A DNA stretch of 13,908 bases. It comes from CAZUFB01 sp048173955. Lineage in GTDB: Bacteria; Actinomycetota; Coriobacteriia; Coriobacteriales; UMGS124. Below the pieces are notes generated by a model. That model made no database searches, was not told the origin of the DNA, and worked only from the letters and a program-made list of their open reading frames with translations. A program made the position numbers and the translations under genes. Position 1 is the stretch's first letter. Each line of letters begins with the position of its first letter. The stretch covers positions 1-13,908 of the forward strand of contig DBEYOB010000113.1 of assembly GCA_048173955.1 (NCBI GenBank). The letters are read 5' to 3'. Shown piece by piece: positions 4,637 to 11,426 of this stretch.

Positions 4637-6709
4637 CTATTCGCCGCCTTCGACGCCCTTTCCCGCCTCCTCGGCGACGCGCGCCCGCACGTCCTCCCAC
4701 GCGCGCAGCGTGTCCCAGATGCGCTGCGCCACGTCCTCGGGCACGCCGGGGACCCCCGCGATCTGCTCGACGGTCGCCTCGCGCAGGCGTTTCATCGACC
4801 CGAACGCCTTCATGACCGCCTTCTTGCGCTTCGCGCCCACGCCGGGGACCTCGTCGAGGACGCTCGCCGTCATGGCCTTGTCGCGCAGCTCGCGGTGGAA
4901 CGCGATGGCGAAGCGGTGCGACTCGTCGCGCACCTGCTTCACCAGGTACAGCGAGGGGGACCCGCTCGGAAGCACGACGGGGCCCTCGTCGCTCCAGGGC
5001 ACGAACAGCTCTTCGTCGCTTTTCGCCAAACCCGCGACCGGGATGTCGAGGCCCAGCTCGCCGAGCTGGGTGAGCGCCGCTGTGAGCTGGGGCTTGCCGC
5101 CGTCGACGATGAGCAGGTCGGGGCGCGAGCCGAAGCGCTCGTCCGCCATGCGCTCCGGGGCATAGCGGCGGCCCAGCACCTCCTGCATGCTGAGGAAGTC
5201 GTTCGCCTCGCCGAAATCGCCGTGCACCTTGAACCTGCGGTACTGCGACTTGTCCGGCTTGCCGTTCGTGAAGACGACCATCGACGCCACGGTGAACTTG
5301 CCGTGGATGGTCGATATGTCGAAGCACTCGATGCGGTAGGGCGGGTTGGGCAGGGCGAGCGCGCTCTCGAGCTGCAGCAGTGCGTCGTTGGTCCGCTGGT
5401 CGGCATAGCTCGTGCGCACCATGAAACGCATGAGGGTGTGGCGGGCGTTCTTCTCCGCAAGGTCGAGCAGGCGGCGCTTCTCGCCCCGGCGGGGCACGTG
5501 GAGCGCCACCTTGCGCCCGCGCAGGCCGGTGAGCCATTCCGCCAGCACCTCGGCGTCGGGCAGCTCTACGGGCAGGTCGACCTCGTCGGGCAGGTCGGCG
5601 CCGCTGCCGTAGTAGCGCTTGAGGAAGCCCCCCGCCAGCTCCTCGACGGGCACGTCGCTGCCTTTGTCGAGCACGAACTCGCAGCTGCGCTGGGTGCGGC
5701 CCTCGCGCACCGCGAACAGGTGCACGCCGGCGATCGTCTCCTCCCGGAAGAATCCCACGACGTCGATGTTGATGGACGAGGGGAACACGACCTGCTGGCG
5801 CTCCCCCACCCGCTGCAGGGTGCGCAGGCGGTCGCGGCAGCGTGCGGCCTTCTCGAAGTCGAGCTCGGCGGCCGCCTCGGCCATCTCGTCGGACACGGCG
5901 CGCTCGAACTCGCCGCGGTGCCCGGCCAAAAACCGCTCGACCGCGGCGACGTTGGCGCGGTAGTCCTCGGGCGAGATGTCGCCCGTGCACACGCCCGGGC
6001 CCAGCCCCACGCTCGCGTCGAAGCACGGCCTCCCCCTGTTGGTCAGCAGGAGCGGCGCGACCGCGGCGTCGTCGGGGTGCGCCGCAAGCAGCCGCTGGAC
6101 CCGACGCCACTCCGGGCAGGTCGCCGTGCAGACCGGCACCACCTTGCGGCACAGGTCGATGGTCTCGCGCGCGGCGCGAGCGTTGGTATAGGGGCCGAAA
6201 TAGCGCGTCTTGGGCCGGTGCTTCTCACGGGTAAACTTGATCGCCGGGAACACGTCGCCCTCGGTGACGGCGATGTAGGGGTAGCTCTTGTCGTCGCGGA
6301 AGTCGACGTTGAACGGCGGGTCGTATTGGCGGATGAGGTTCATCTCGAGCACGAGCGCCTCGTGCTCGCTGTTGACCACGATGTACTCGAACGAGCGCAC
6401 CTGGCTCATGAGCAGGGGGATCTTCACGCGCTCGTCCTGGCCGAGCACGTACTGCTTCATGCGGGCGCGCAGGTTCTTGGCCTTGCCCACGTAGAGCACC
6501 TCGCCGGCAGCGCCCTTCCACAGGTAGCATCCGGGGTCGGTGGGCACGAGGGAGACCTGCTCGTTGAGGTCGAGACCCGACGACGCGGGGGCGGAACGGC
6601 CGACGAGGCCCGACTCCGACGAGGCGAGGATCCCGTCGCCGGAATCCCCTCCGAGCGGCGCACCGTCGGACGTGCGGGGGGCGCGCCCCCCGATCCCGTC
6701 GGGTTCCAT
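4637..6709 (-). CDS. uvrC: Excinuclease ABC subunit C
   Basis: UvrC makes the two incisions around bulky DNA lesions in UvrABC nucleotide excision repair. In this 690-residue protein the GIY-YIG domain starts at PGCYLWKG (G60-C61-Y62) with YVGKAKNLRAR (73-83) and the metal-binding Glu in LEMNLI (E122). The UVR motif that contacts UvrB is DFEKAARCRDRL (about 284-295). The RNase H-like 5' nuclease shows FDIS (D464), VDGGKPQL (D536) and DESHRFA (H598). Two helix-hairpin-helix motifs follow (about 617-665). Two oddities stand out. An Ala/Gly/Ser-rich extension of about 45 residues precedes the usual start, with no alternative start codon inside it. The cluster-cysteine region also has an altered pattern (C194, C198, C229, G237, C241). 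The ATG lies 6 nt after the ATP-grasp stop, with only a weak G-rich ribosome site, so coupling is likely. Confidence 0.97.
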   Translation of the reverse strand: MEPDGIGGRAPRTSDGAPLGGDSGDGILASSESGLVGRSAPASSGLDLNEQVSLVPTDPGCYLWKGAAGEVLYVGKAKNLRARMKQYVLGQDERVKIPLLMSQVRSFEYIVVNSEHEALVLEMNLIRQYDPPFNVDFRDDKSYPYIAVTEGDVFPAIKFTREKHRPKTRYFGPYTNARAARETIDLCRKVVPVCTATCPEWRRVQRLLAAHPDDAAVAPLLLTNRGRPCFDASVGLGPGVCTGDISPEDYRANVAAVERFLAGHRGEFERAVSDEMAEAAAELDFEKAARCRDRLRTLQRVGERQQVVFPSSINIDVVGFFREETIAGVHLFAVREGRTQRSCEFVLDKGSDVPVEELAGGFLKRYYGSGADLPDEVDLPVELPDAEVLAEWLTGLRGRKVALHVPRRGEKRRLLDLAEKNARHTLMRFMVRTSYADQRTNDALLQLESALALPNPPYRIECFDISTIHGKFTVASMVVFTNGKPDKSQYRRFKVHGDFGEANDFLSMQEVLGRRYAPERMADERFGSRPDLLIVDGGKPQLTAALTQLGELGLDIPVAGLAKSDEELFVPWSDEGPVVLPSGSPSLYLVKQVRDESHRFAIAFHRELRDKAMTASVLDEVPGVGAKRKKAVMKAFGSMKRLREATVEQIAGVPGVPEDVAQRIWDTLRAWEDVRARVAEEAGKGVEGGE
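6676..6691. repeat. 16-bp perfect palindrome in the uvrC 5' coding end
   Basis: GGGGGGCGCGCCCCCC is a perfect 16-bp palindrome covering about codons 7-12 of uvrC. In mRNA it could form a very stable hairpin just inside the coding start and might limit translation initiation. Confidence 0.6.
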
Positions 6710-6715
6710 CGGCGC

Positions 6716-7990
6716 CTACGCCCCGTTGGAAGCGCGCACGTCCCAGACGTAGCGCTTGAACTTGCGGATCTGGTTGAGGTACTGCAGGCGCGCCCAGAAG
6801 CCGTGCGCGAGCGTGTCGGCGTGATAGAAGGTCGGGCACTTCGCCTTTCCCTGGTCGAACAGGGTCATGGCGCGGCGCCGGGCGTCCTTGTCGGCCACCG
6901 TGCGGCGCACCACGTAGCTCGGGACCACCGTGTACAGGCCCGCCTCGCAGGCGACCTGCTCGGGAATCGGCCGGCCGAGCACGAACTCGTCGACAATGAG
7001 CTTGACGATGTTCGCCCCGCCGATCTGCATGTAGAACGTGTTGCGCCCGGGACGCGTGTTGACCTCGAAGAACCGGTAGACGCCGTCGCGCGGGTCAAAC
7101 TTCACGTCGAAGTTCGAAAAGCCCCGGTACCCCACGTGCTTGAGGAAGCGGGCCGCCTGCTCGGCGATCTGGTCGTTGCGCTCGAGCAGGATGCACACCG
7201 GGTTGCCGATGGCGGTCGGCATGTGGTCCTCGAGCAGGACCCTGCCGGTCGACCAGACGCGCACGTCGCCGTTGGCGTCGCTGAAGCAGGTGATGGAGCG
7301 CAGGCCATCGTCGTCGCCGGGCACGAGGTCCTGCACGATGAGCTCGCGGTCGTAGCACGACGCCTGTAAGTTGGCGAAAAGCTCGCGCAGCTCCGCGGCG
7401 CTCTCGATCGTGAAGACCTTCTTCTTGTCGGGGATGTCGGCGTAGTGGTAGCGCGCCGAGTTCGACGGCTTGGCGATCAACGGGTAGGAGAAGTCGTCCG
7501 CCGGGATGGTCGCCGCGGGGTCGGAGCAGTCGTAGGACCACGTCTTGGGATAGGGGATGCCCAGCTCCTCGCAGATGGCGTAGAAGCGCTCCTTCTGGGT
7601 GATCTCGTCGAGCAGGTCGAAGTCGATGTAGGGGACGACGTACCACTCCGACAGCTCCGCCTTGTGCTGCGAGAGCGTCCGGGCGTACCAGTCGCCCGTC
7701 CCCAGGACGAGCGGGACCTTGCCCGCGGCGACGAGCTCGGCGCCCAGCCGCCTGAGCTCGGAGAGGCACACCTCGTCCTCGTCGATGCGGGGGACGATGC
7801 GGTAGTCGGTGAACTTGCTCACCGAAATGGCCTTGGCGTCGCTCGAGGCGAGCACGATCGACGTGATGCCGTAGGTCTCGTTGAAGCAGCGGACCCAGGT
7901 GTAGGTGAGGATGTCTCCGCCCAGAAGCACCGGCTGCAGGCGCTCGGCGACGTCGCGCTCCGACGCGATGAGGCTGGTGGGATCGAGCAT
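6716..7990 (-). CDS. ATP-grasp carboxylate-amine ligase (D-aspartate-ligase-like)
   Basis: This 424-residue ATP-grasp enzyme would activate a carboxylate as acyl-phosphate and join it to an amine. The N-terminal part, PVLLGGDILTYTWVRCFNETYG, resembles the start of D-aspartate ligases (Enterococcus Asl type), which load D-Asp onto the peptidoglycan stem lysine. ATP-grasp landmarks are YPLIAKPSNSARYH (about 169-182), the ELIVQDLVPGDDDG strand and loop (about 216-229), GFSNFDVKFD (290-299) and the metal-binding end FFEVNTRPGRN (307-317; E309, N311, R313). The ATG at 7990 is preceded by AAAGGGG about 8 nt upstream. The frame continues further up to 8152 but has no ribosome site or family similarity there. 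It lies 6 nt upstream of uvrC in an apparent operon. The reaction class is secure; a cross-bridge role is inferred, and other amino-acid ligations remain possible. Confidence 0.85.
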   Translation of the reverse strand: MLDPTSLIASERDVAERLQPVLLGGDILTYTWVRCFNETYGITSIVLASSDAKAISVSKFTDYRIVPRIDEDEVCLSELRRLGAELVAAGKVPLVLGTGDWYARTLSQHKAELSEWYVVPYIDFDLLDEITQKERFYAICEELGIPYPKTWSYDCSDPAATIPADDFSYPLIAKPSNSARYHYADIPDKKKVFTIESAAELRELFANLQASCYDRELIVQDLVPGDDDGLRSITCFSDANGDVRVWSTGRVLLEDHMPTAIGNPVCILLERNDQIAEQAARFLKHVGYRGFSNFDVKFDPRDGVYRFFEVNTRPGRNTFYMQIGGANIVKLIVDEFVLGRPIPEQVACEAGLYTVVPSYVVRRTVADKDARRRAMTLFDQGKAKCPTFYHADTLAHGFWARLQYLNQIRKFKRYVWDVRASNGA

Positions 7991-8164
7991 GGGAACCCCT
8001 TTCGGAGGATGAGGTGCACCGATGCGCCGCGACGGTGTCGCGGCGGCGGACCAAACGGATGCATGATGCCACAGGGGTGTGCGGATTGGGTGGACGAACG
8101 GCCGCCCGCAAACGCGCCTCGACGTCGCGAGGTCGAAATGCGGCAACCACAACCCTGAATCTCA

Positions 8165-8192
8165 CCTCAACCCTTACCTTCATCGTGAGGTT
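8165..8192. promoter_or_regulatory. Possible operator: ACCTCA / TGAGGT dyad
   Basis: ACCTCA (8165-8170) and TGAGGT (8187-8192) form an inverted repeat separated by 16 bp, with TTTATGGTAT directly after. The layout recalls MerR-family sites, where a dyad sits between -35 and -10, but the spacing is longer than usual and no MerR gene lies in the window. It falls in the 5' region of the ATP-grasp gene. Confidence 0.3.
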
Positions 8193-8213
8193 TATGGTAT
8201 GGCATCGCAATGA

Positions 8214-8219
8214 ATTATA
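8214..8219 (-). promoter_or_regulatory. Perfect -10 hexamer upstream of the ATP-grasp/uvrC operon
   Basis: On the minus strand this reads TATAAT, about 225 bp upstream of the ATP-grasp ATG. No consensus -35 is visible at 17 bp. If used, the transcript would have a 5' UTR of about 215 nt that includes the 8165-8192 dyad. Confidence 0.4.
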
Positions 8220-8412
8220 ACCGCAAACAGATAGACTATCCTGCAGCTGCGCACAGGCAGGTCCCGACGCTGCGGAGCACCTCGTGCGGCGCGTTCTGCA
8301 TGCGGGATGGCGTGCCCGCGCAGGGCGCTTCGCGTTCGAGGCGACGCGGGACGCGGGTGAAGGCGCCGCGGCGCCGGCAAAGATTAAGACGGGTTAAACG
8401 TTGCGGCCCATC

Positions 8413-8418
8413 TATGAT
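8413..8418 (+). promoter_or_regulatory. Possible -10 element of the SIMPL gene
   Basis: TATGAT matches the -10 consensus at five of six bases and faces the SIMPL gene 108 bp downstream. The -35 is not clear (TTAAGA at 8384-8389 is too far). Confidence 0.25.
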
Positions 8419-8525
8419 TCGCCGCAGACGACGCCGGCGACGCGTCGCCCGGGGTAAACTGAAACCAGAGGGAACGCATAGTCCTCGCTAGATCGTGCAT
8501 AAACCGAACCGTCAAGGAGGCACCT

Positions 8526-9512
8526 ATGTTCTCGAACGCCACAAGCTCCGGACGCCGCCGCGCCATCGCCCTCGCCGGGGCCGCCTGCGCGACCGTCGCC
8601 CTCGCCGGCGGCATGCTCGGCTTCTCCCCCCAGCAGGCAAACGCCGGAGTCACCGGCGGCGTCGGGCTGACCGAGCTGCAGCTGATGCAGGAGGTCGGCT
8701 CCCCCCGCACCGTAACCGTGACCGGGACCGACTCGGTGAGCGTCGCCCCCGACGTCGCCGACCTCTCCCTCGCCGTGCGCACCGAGAGCGCCGACGCCAC
8801 GACGTGCCAGGACCAGGCGGCGCAGGCCGTCGACGCGGTCACGGCGGCGCTCGTCGCCTCGGGCGTGCCCGAGGAGAGCATCGTGACCTCCGACGTGAAC
8901 CTCTACCCGCAGTACGACTACTCGACCAACGTCGAGACCATCGTCGGCTACCAGATGTACGTGGGCATCACGGTGCGCGGCCTCTCCGTCGACCAGGTCG
9001 GCGAGACCGTGTCGACCGCGACGGCGGCGGGTGCCAACGTGGTGAACAACGTCTCGTACTACTGCAGCGACTACGACGCCCAGTACGAGCAGGCGCTGCT
9101 CAAGGCGATCGAGCAGGCGCGCGGCAAGGCCGAGGCGATCGCCGGCGCGACCGGCGCCACCCTGGGCAGCCCGGTGAGCGTCACCGAAGGCTACGACGGC
9201 CAGCAGTACCGCCTGACGAACAGCATCGCCTATGCGGCCGACGAGGCGGCGACCGCCGACAGCGACGCGGGCTCGAGCCAGCTCAAGCTCGACATCGACC
9301 CCGGCACCATCGAGATCGAGGCGAGCGTCACCGTCGAGTACAGCGTCGTGTCCGAGGAGCTCTCCGAGTTGATCGCCTCCGGCGAGGCCGCCTACACCGA
9401 CAGCACGTCCGTCAAGGTCGAGACGACCAACGAGGCCGACGGTGCACCTGCGGACGAGAACGCCGCCAGCACCGGCGAGGCGACCGGCGAAGGCGAGGCC
9501 GACGCCGAGTAG
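8526..9512 (+). CDS. Secreted SIMPL-domain (DUF541) protein
   Basis: This 328-residue exported protein belongs to the SIMPL family, widespread periplasmic or surface proteins of unclear role, some linked to oxidative stress. A signal peptide is evident: RRR at 10-12, a hydrophobic core at about 13-33, and a probable cleavage after ANA (residue 40). The SIMPL domain begins at RTVTVTGTDSVSVAPDVADLSLAV (from 61 to about 84; described, not exhaustive). It continues through GVPEESIVTSDVNLYPQYDY (113-132) and GYQMYVGITVRGLS (141-154) to AIEQARGKAEAIAGATG (194-210), all family hallmarks. The mature protein has two cysteines (94 and 180), which could pair. An acidic Ala/Glu/Gly tail (about 301-328) ends the protein, with no LPxTG signal. 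ATG follows AAGGAGG (8514-8520) at 5 nt, an excellent ribosome site. Cys21 lacks a proper lipobox, so a lipoprotein is unlikely. Confidence 0.9.
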   Translation: MFSNATSSGRRRAIALAGAACATVALAGGMLGFSPQQANAGVTGGVGLTELQLMQEVGSPRTVTVTGTDSVSVAPDVADLSLAVRTESADATTCQDQAAQAVDAVTAALVASGVPEESIVTSDVNLYPQYDYSTNVETIVGYQMYVGITVRGLSVDQVGETVSTATAAGANVVNNVSYYCSDYDAQYEQALLKAIEQARGKAEAIAGATGATLGSPVSVTEGYDGQQYRLTNSIAYAADEAATADSDAGSSQLKLDIDPGTIEIEASVTVEYSVVSEELSELIASGEAAYTDSTSVKVETTNEADGAPADENAASTGEATGEGEADAE

Positions 9513-9539
9513 CCGTGCGGCACGCCGGCACGGGGCGAA

Positions 9540-9592
9540 ATGCCGGGCCGCACGCACGGCACAGGGCGGGCATGTCGGACCGCGCGCACGGC
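9540..9592. repeat. Two 21-bp imperfect direct repeats, 32-bp period
   Basis: The copies at 9540-9560 and 9572-9592 share 18 of 21 bases; both read ATG[C/T]CGG near the left end and end in GCACGGC. They lie in the SIMPL 3' region. Confidence 0.45.
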
Positions 9593-9629
9593 CCGACCGG
9601 AGCGACCAAGTGCGGCCATGCGATAAAAG

Positions 9630-9679
9630 AGGCACCCCCGCGACCGCGATGCAGACGGCCGCGGGGGTGCCTTCGTTTC
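9630..9679. terminator. Bidirectional terminator between convergent SIMPL and thiC
   Basis: AGGCACCCCCGCG (9630-9642) pairs perfectly with CGCGGGGGTGCCT (9660-9672). The plus-strand tail is TTCGTTT, and the minus-strand tail reads CTTTTAT just past the stem. It suits termination of the SIMPL gene and, about 230 nt past its stop, thiC. Confidence 0.85.
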
Positions 9680-9730
9680 GCGCTGGCGAAAGACGGCCTT
9701 CTGTGCGCAGGCATCATCAACTGCGCAATT

Positions 9731-9780
9731 GTCGAACGAAAGTCACGTTCCGCAGCGGAAAAGCGTAGCTTTCGCCCGAC
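9731..9780. repeat. 50-bp nested palindrome downstream of thiC
   Basis: GTCG (9731-9734) pairs with CGAC (9777-9780), and CGAAAG (9737-9742) pairs with CTTTCG (9769-9774). The centre contains the perfect 13-bp dyad TTCCGC-A-GCGGAA (9748-9760). It would fold as a compound hairpin in the 3' UTR of thiC on the minus strand. Role unknown. Confidence 0.55.
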
Positions 9781-9807
9781 AACAGGGTGTCAACGCGGCG
9801 ACAGGGG

Positions 9808-9870
9808 CACCGGCGCGGGCTCGGCCGACGCAGGCTCGCCGGCGCGGGCAGCGGCACAGGCTCGGCCGGC
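9808..9870. repeat. GC-rich imperfect repeats
   Basis: CCGGCGCGGGC occurs at 9810-9820 and 9839-9849 (29-bp period), with AGGCTCG-type segments interspersed at 9832 and 9859. This is low-complexity DNA downstream of thiC. Confidence 0.4.
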
Positions 9871-9901
9871 CGCACGCCCTCGGCCCGGCGCGTGGCCGAC
9901 C

Positions 9902-11212
9902 CTACTCGTCGAACACGTCGACGACCTCGCCGTCAAGAATGCGGTTCATGTTCTTGACGGCGCAGAAGTTGCCGCACATCGAGCAGGTGTCCTCCTTCTC
10001 GGGCGCTGCCTGGGCGCGGTAGCGGCGGGCTTTCTCGGGGTCGATCGCGAGGTCGAACATCGCCTCCCAGTCGAGCGCCTTGCGGGCGGCGGCCATCTTG
10101 TCGTCCCAGTCGCGCGCGCCGGGCAGCCCCTTGGCGACGTCGGCGGCGTGCGCGGCGATCTTGAAGGCGACGATTCCCTCGCGCACATCGGCCTCGTCGG
10201 GCAGGCGCAGGTGCTCGGCAGGGGTCACGTAGCAGAGGAACGACGCCCCGTTGCTCGCCGCGAGCGCCCCTCCGATGGCCGCCGTGATGTGGTCGTAGCC
10301 GGGGGCCACGTCGGTCACAAGCGGGCCGAGCACGTAGAACGGCGCGCCGTGGCACACGGTCTGCTCGAGCTTCATCTGGGCGACCACTTGGTCGAGCGGC
10401 ACGTGGCCCGGTCCCTCGATGATGACCTGCACGTCGCGCTCCCAGGCGCGCAGCGTGAGCTCGCCGAGCGTCACGAGCTCGTCGACCTGCGCGGCGTCGC
10501 CGGCGTCGGCCAGACAGCCCGGCCGGCACGAGTCGCCGAGCGAGATGGTCACGTCGTGGGCGCGACAGATGTCGAGCACTTCGTCGAAATGCTCGTAGTA
10601 GGGGTTCTCCTCCCCCGTCATCATCATCCAGGCGAACATGAGCGACCCGCCGCGCGAGACGACGTTCATGAGGCGCCTGTTGTCGCGCACGCGCTGGGCG
10701 ACCGCGCGGTTCATACCGCAGTGCAGCGTCACGAAGTCCACGCCGTCCTCAGCGTGCATGCGCAGCACGTCGAGCCACTCGGCGGCCGTGATGTCGCGCA
10801 GGGCCTTGCCGTAGTGCACCACGGCGTCGTAGATGGGCACCGTGCCGATGATGGCGGGGCACTCCGCGGTCAACCTGCGGCGGAACGCCCGCGTGTCGCC
10901 GTAGGTGGAGAGGTCCATGATGCTCTCGGCGCCCATGCGCACCGCGTCGGCGACCTTCTCCATCTCCATGTCGAGGTCGCTCCAGTCGCGGCTCGTGCCG
11001 AGGTTCACGTTGATCTTGGTGCGCAGCGCGAAGCCGATGCCGTGGGGATCGAGGCTCGCATGGTGCACGTTGGCCGGGATCACCGCCTCGCCCTTGGCGA
11101 CGAGTGCGCGCAGGTGGGCGACGTCGATGCCCTCCTTGGCGGCGACGGCCTCCATCTGCGGGGTCGTAATGCCCTTGCGGGCGGCGTCCATCTGGGTTGC
11201 GTATGCGGTCAT
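9902..11212 (-). CDS. thiC: Phosphomethylpyrimidine synthase (short form)
   Basis: ThiC is a radical-SAM-type enzyme that rearranges 5-aminoimidazole ribotide into hydroxymethylpyrimidine phosphate for thiamine synthesis in the cytoplasm. The 436-residue protein matches through IPANVHH (45-51), KINVNLGTS (66-74), MDLSTYGD (99-106), IGTVPIYDA (122-130), TLHCGMN (162-168), SRGGS (186-190), ISLGDSCRPGC (223-233), IIEGPGHVPLDQV (264-276) and APFYVLGPLVTD (290-301). The C-terminal iron-sulfur motif is C410-x2-C413-x3-C417, one residue shorter than the CX2CX4C of E. coli-type ThiC. It belongs to the short class without the long N-terminal domain. The ATG at 11212 follows AAGGAG (minus strand, 11227-11222) at 9 nt; an upstream extension of the frame to 11401 is low-complexity and not native. 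No TPP riboswitch is recognisable in the leader. Confidence 0.96.
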   Translation of the reverse strand: MTAYATQMDAARKGITTPQMEAVAAKEGIDVAHLRALVAKGEAVIPANVHHASLDPHGIGFALRTKINVNLGTSRDWSDLDMEMEKVADAVRMGAESIMDLSTYGDTRAFRRRLTAECPAIIGTVPIYDAVVHYGKALRDITAAEWLDVLRMHAEDGVDFVTLHCGMNRAVAQRVRDNRRLMNVVSRGGSLMFAWMMMTGEENPYYEHFDEVLDICRAHDVTISLGDSCRPGCLADAGDAAQVDELVTLGELTLRAWERDVQVIIEGPGHVPLDQVVAQMKLEQTVCHGAPFYVLGPLVTDVAPGYDHITAAIGGALAASNGASFLCYVTPAEHLRLPDEADVREGIVAFKIAAHAADVAKGLPGARDWDDKMAAARKALDWEAMFDLAIDPEKARRYRAQAAPEKEDTCSMCGNFCAVKNMNRILDGEVVDVFDE

Positions 11213-11426
11213 GGTCGGGGTCTCCTTCGGGATGCTCTGGGAGAAGGGGCGCACGGAAGGCCCGCGGTCGGAGGGGCCTGCGGCGGGGCGGCCCGGGGCG
11301 GGCGGTCGGTCGGACGGGGCGGACGGGACGGACGCGGCGCGACCAGACACGCTGCGGGCGCCGGGCGGGCACGACGCAGGTACCAGGCGAGCTTGCCGCA
11401 AGCGCTAGGCAGGCCCGCTGCAGGCG
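11213..11426. other. thiC leader region: GC-rich low-complexity and short repeats
   Basis: This region lies between thiC and the upstream flavin-reductase-like gene. It contains a GGACGGG-type low-complexity run (about 11300-11337), a 13-bp perfect dyad GCTTGC-C-GCAAGC (11391-11403) and the first of two GCGCTAGGC copies (11402-11410; the second, 11424-11432, covers the stop of the neighbouring gene). The CTGAGA and ACCTGATC signatures of a TPP riboswitch were not found. Confidence 0.5.

Larger units (their letters stand above)
7991..8525. other. Gene-free divergent region between the ATP-grasp and SIMPL genes
   Basis: This 535-bp region must carry the promoters of both flanking genes. It contains a dyad at 8165-8192, a perfect minus-strand -10 (8214-8219), an 11-bp dyad GATAG-A-CTATC (8230-8240), a 14-bp perfect palindrome GGCGCCGCGGCGCC (8362-8375) and a TATGAT hexamer (8413-8418) facing the SIMPL gene. 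I see no coding sequence. Confidence 0.65.
9513..9901. other. Gene-free convergent region between the SIMPL and thiC genes
   Basis: This 389-bp region between two convergent gene ends holds a 32-bp-period direct repeat (9540-9592), a bidirectional terminator (9630-9672), a nested palindrome (9731-9780) and GC-rich imperfect repeats (about 9808-9870). I see no gene. Confidence 0.7.

Noticed and set aside
4379..7369. A 996-codon plus-strand open frame
   Set aside because: It is antisense to uvrC and the ATP-grasp gene; composition (His/Arg/Val/Ala-rich, no domain) fits a GC-driven shadow frame.
7991..8152. N-terminal extension of the ATP-grasp gene to 8152
   Set aside because: There is no ribosome site or family similarity upstream; ATG 7990 has AAAGGGG at good spacing.
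8526..8646. SIMPL protein as a lipoprotein through Cys21
   Set aside because: Residues before Cys21 (GAA) do not form a lipobox; a type I cleavage after ANA at residue 40 fits better.
11213..11401. N-terminal extension of thiC to 11401
   Set aside because: The added residues are Pro/Arg/Ser low-complexity; the ATG at 11212 has a good ribosome site and gives a normal ThiC start.
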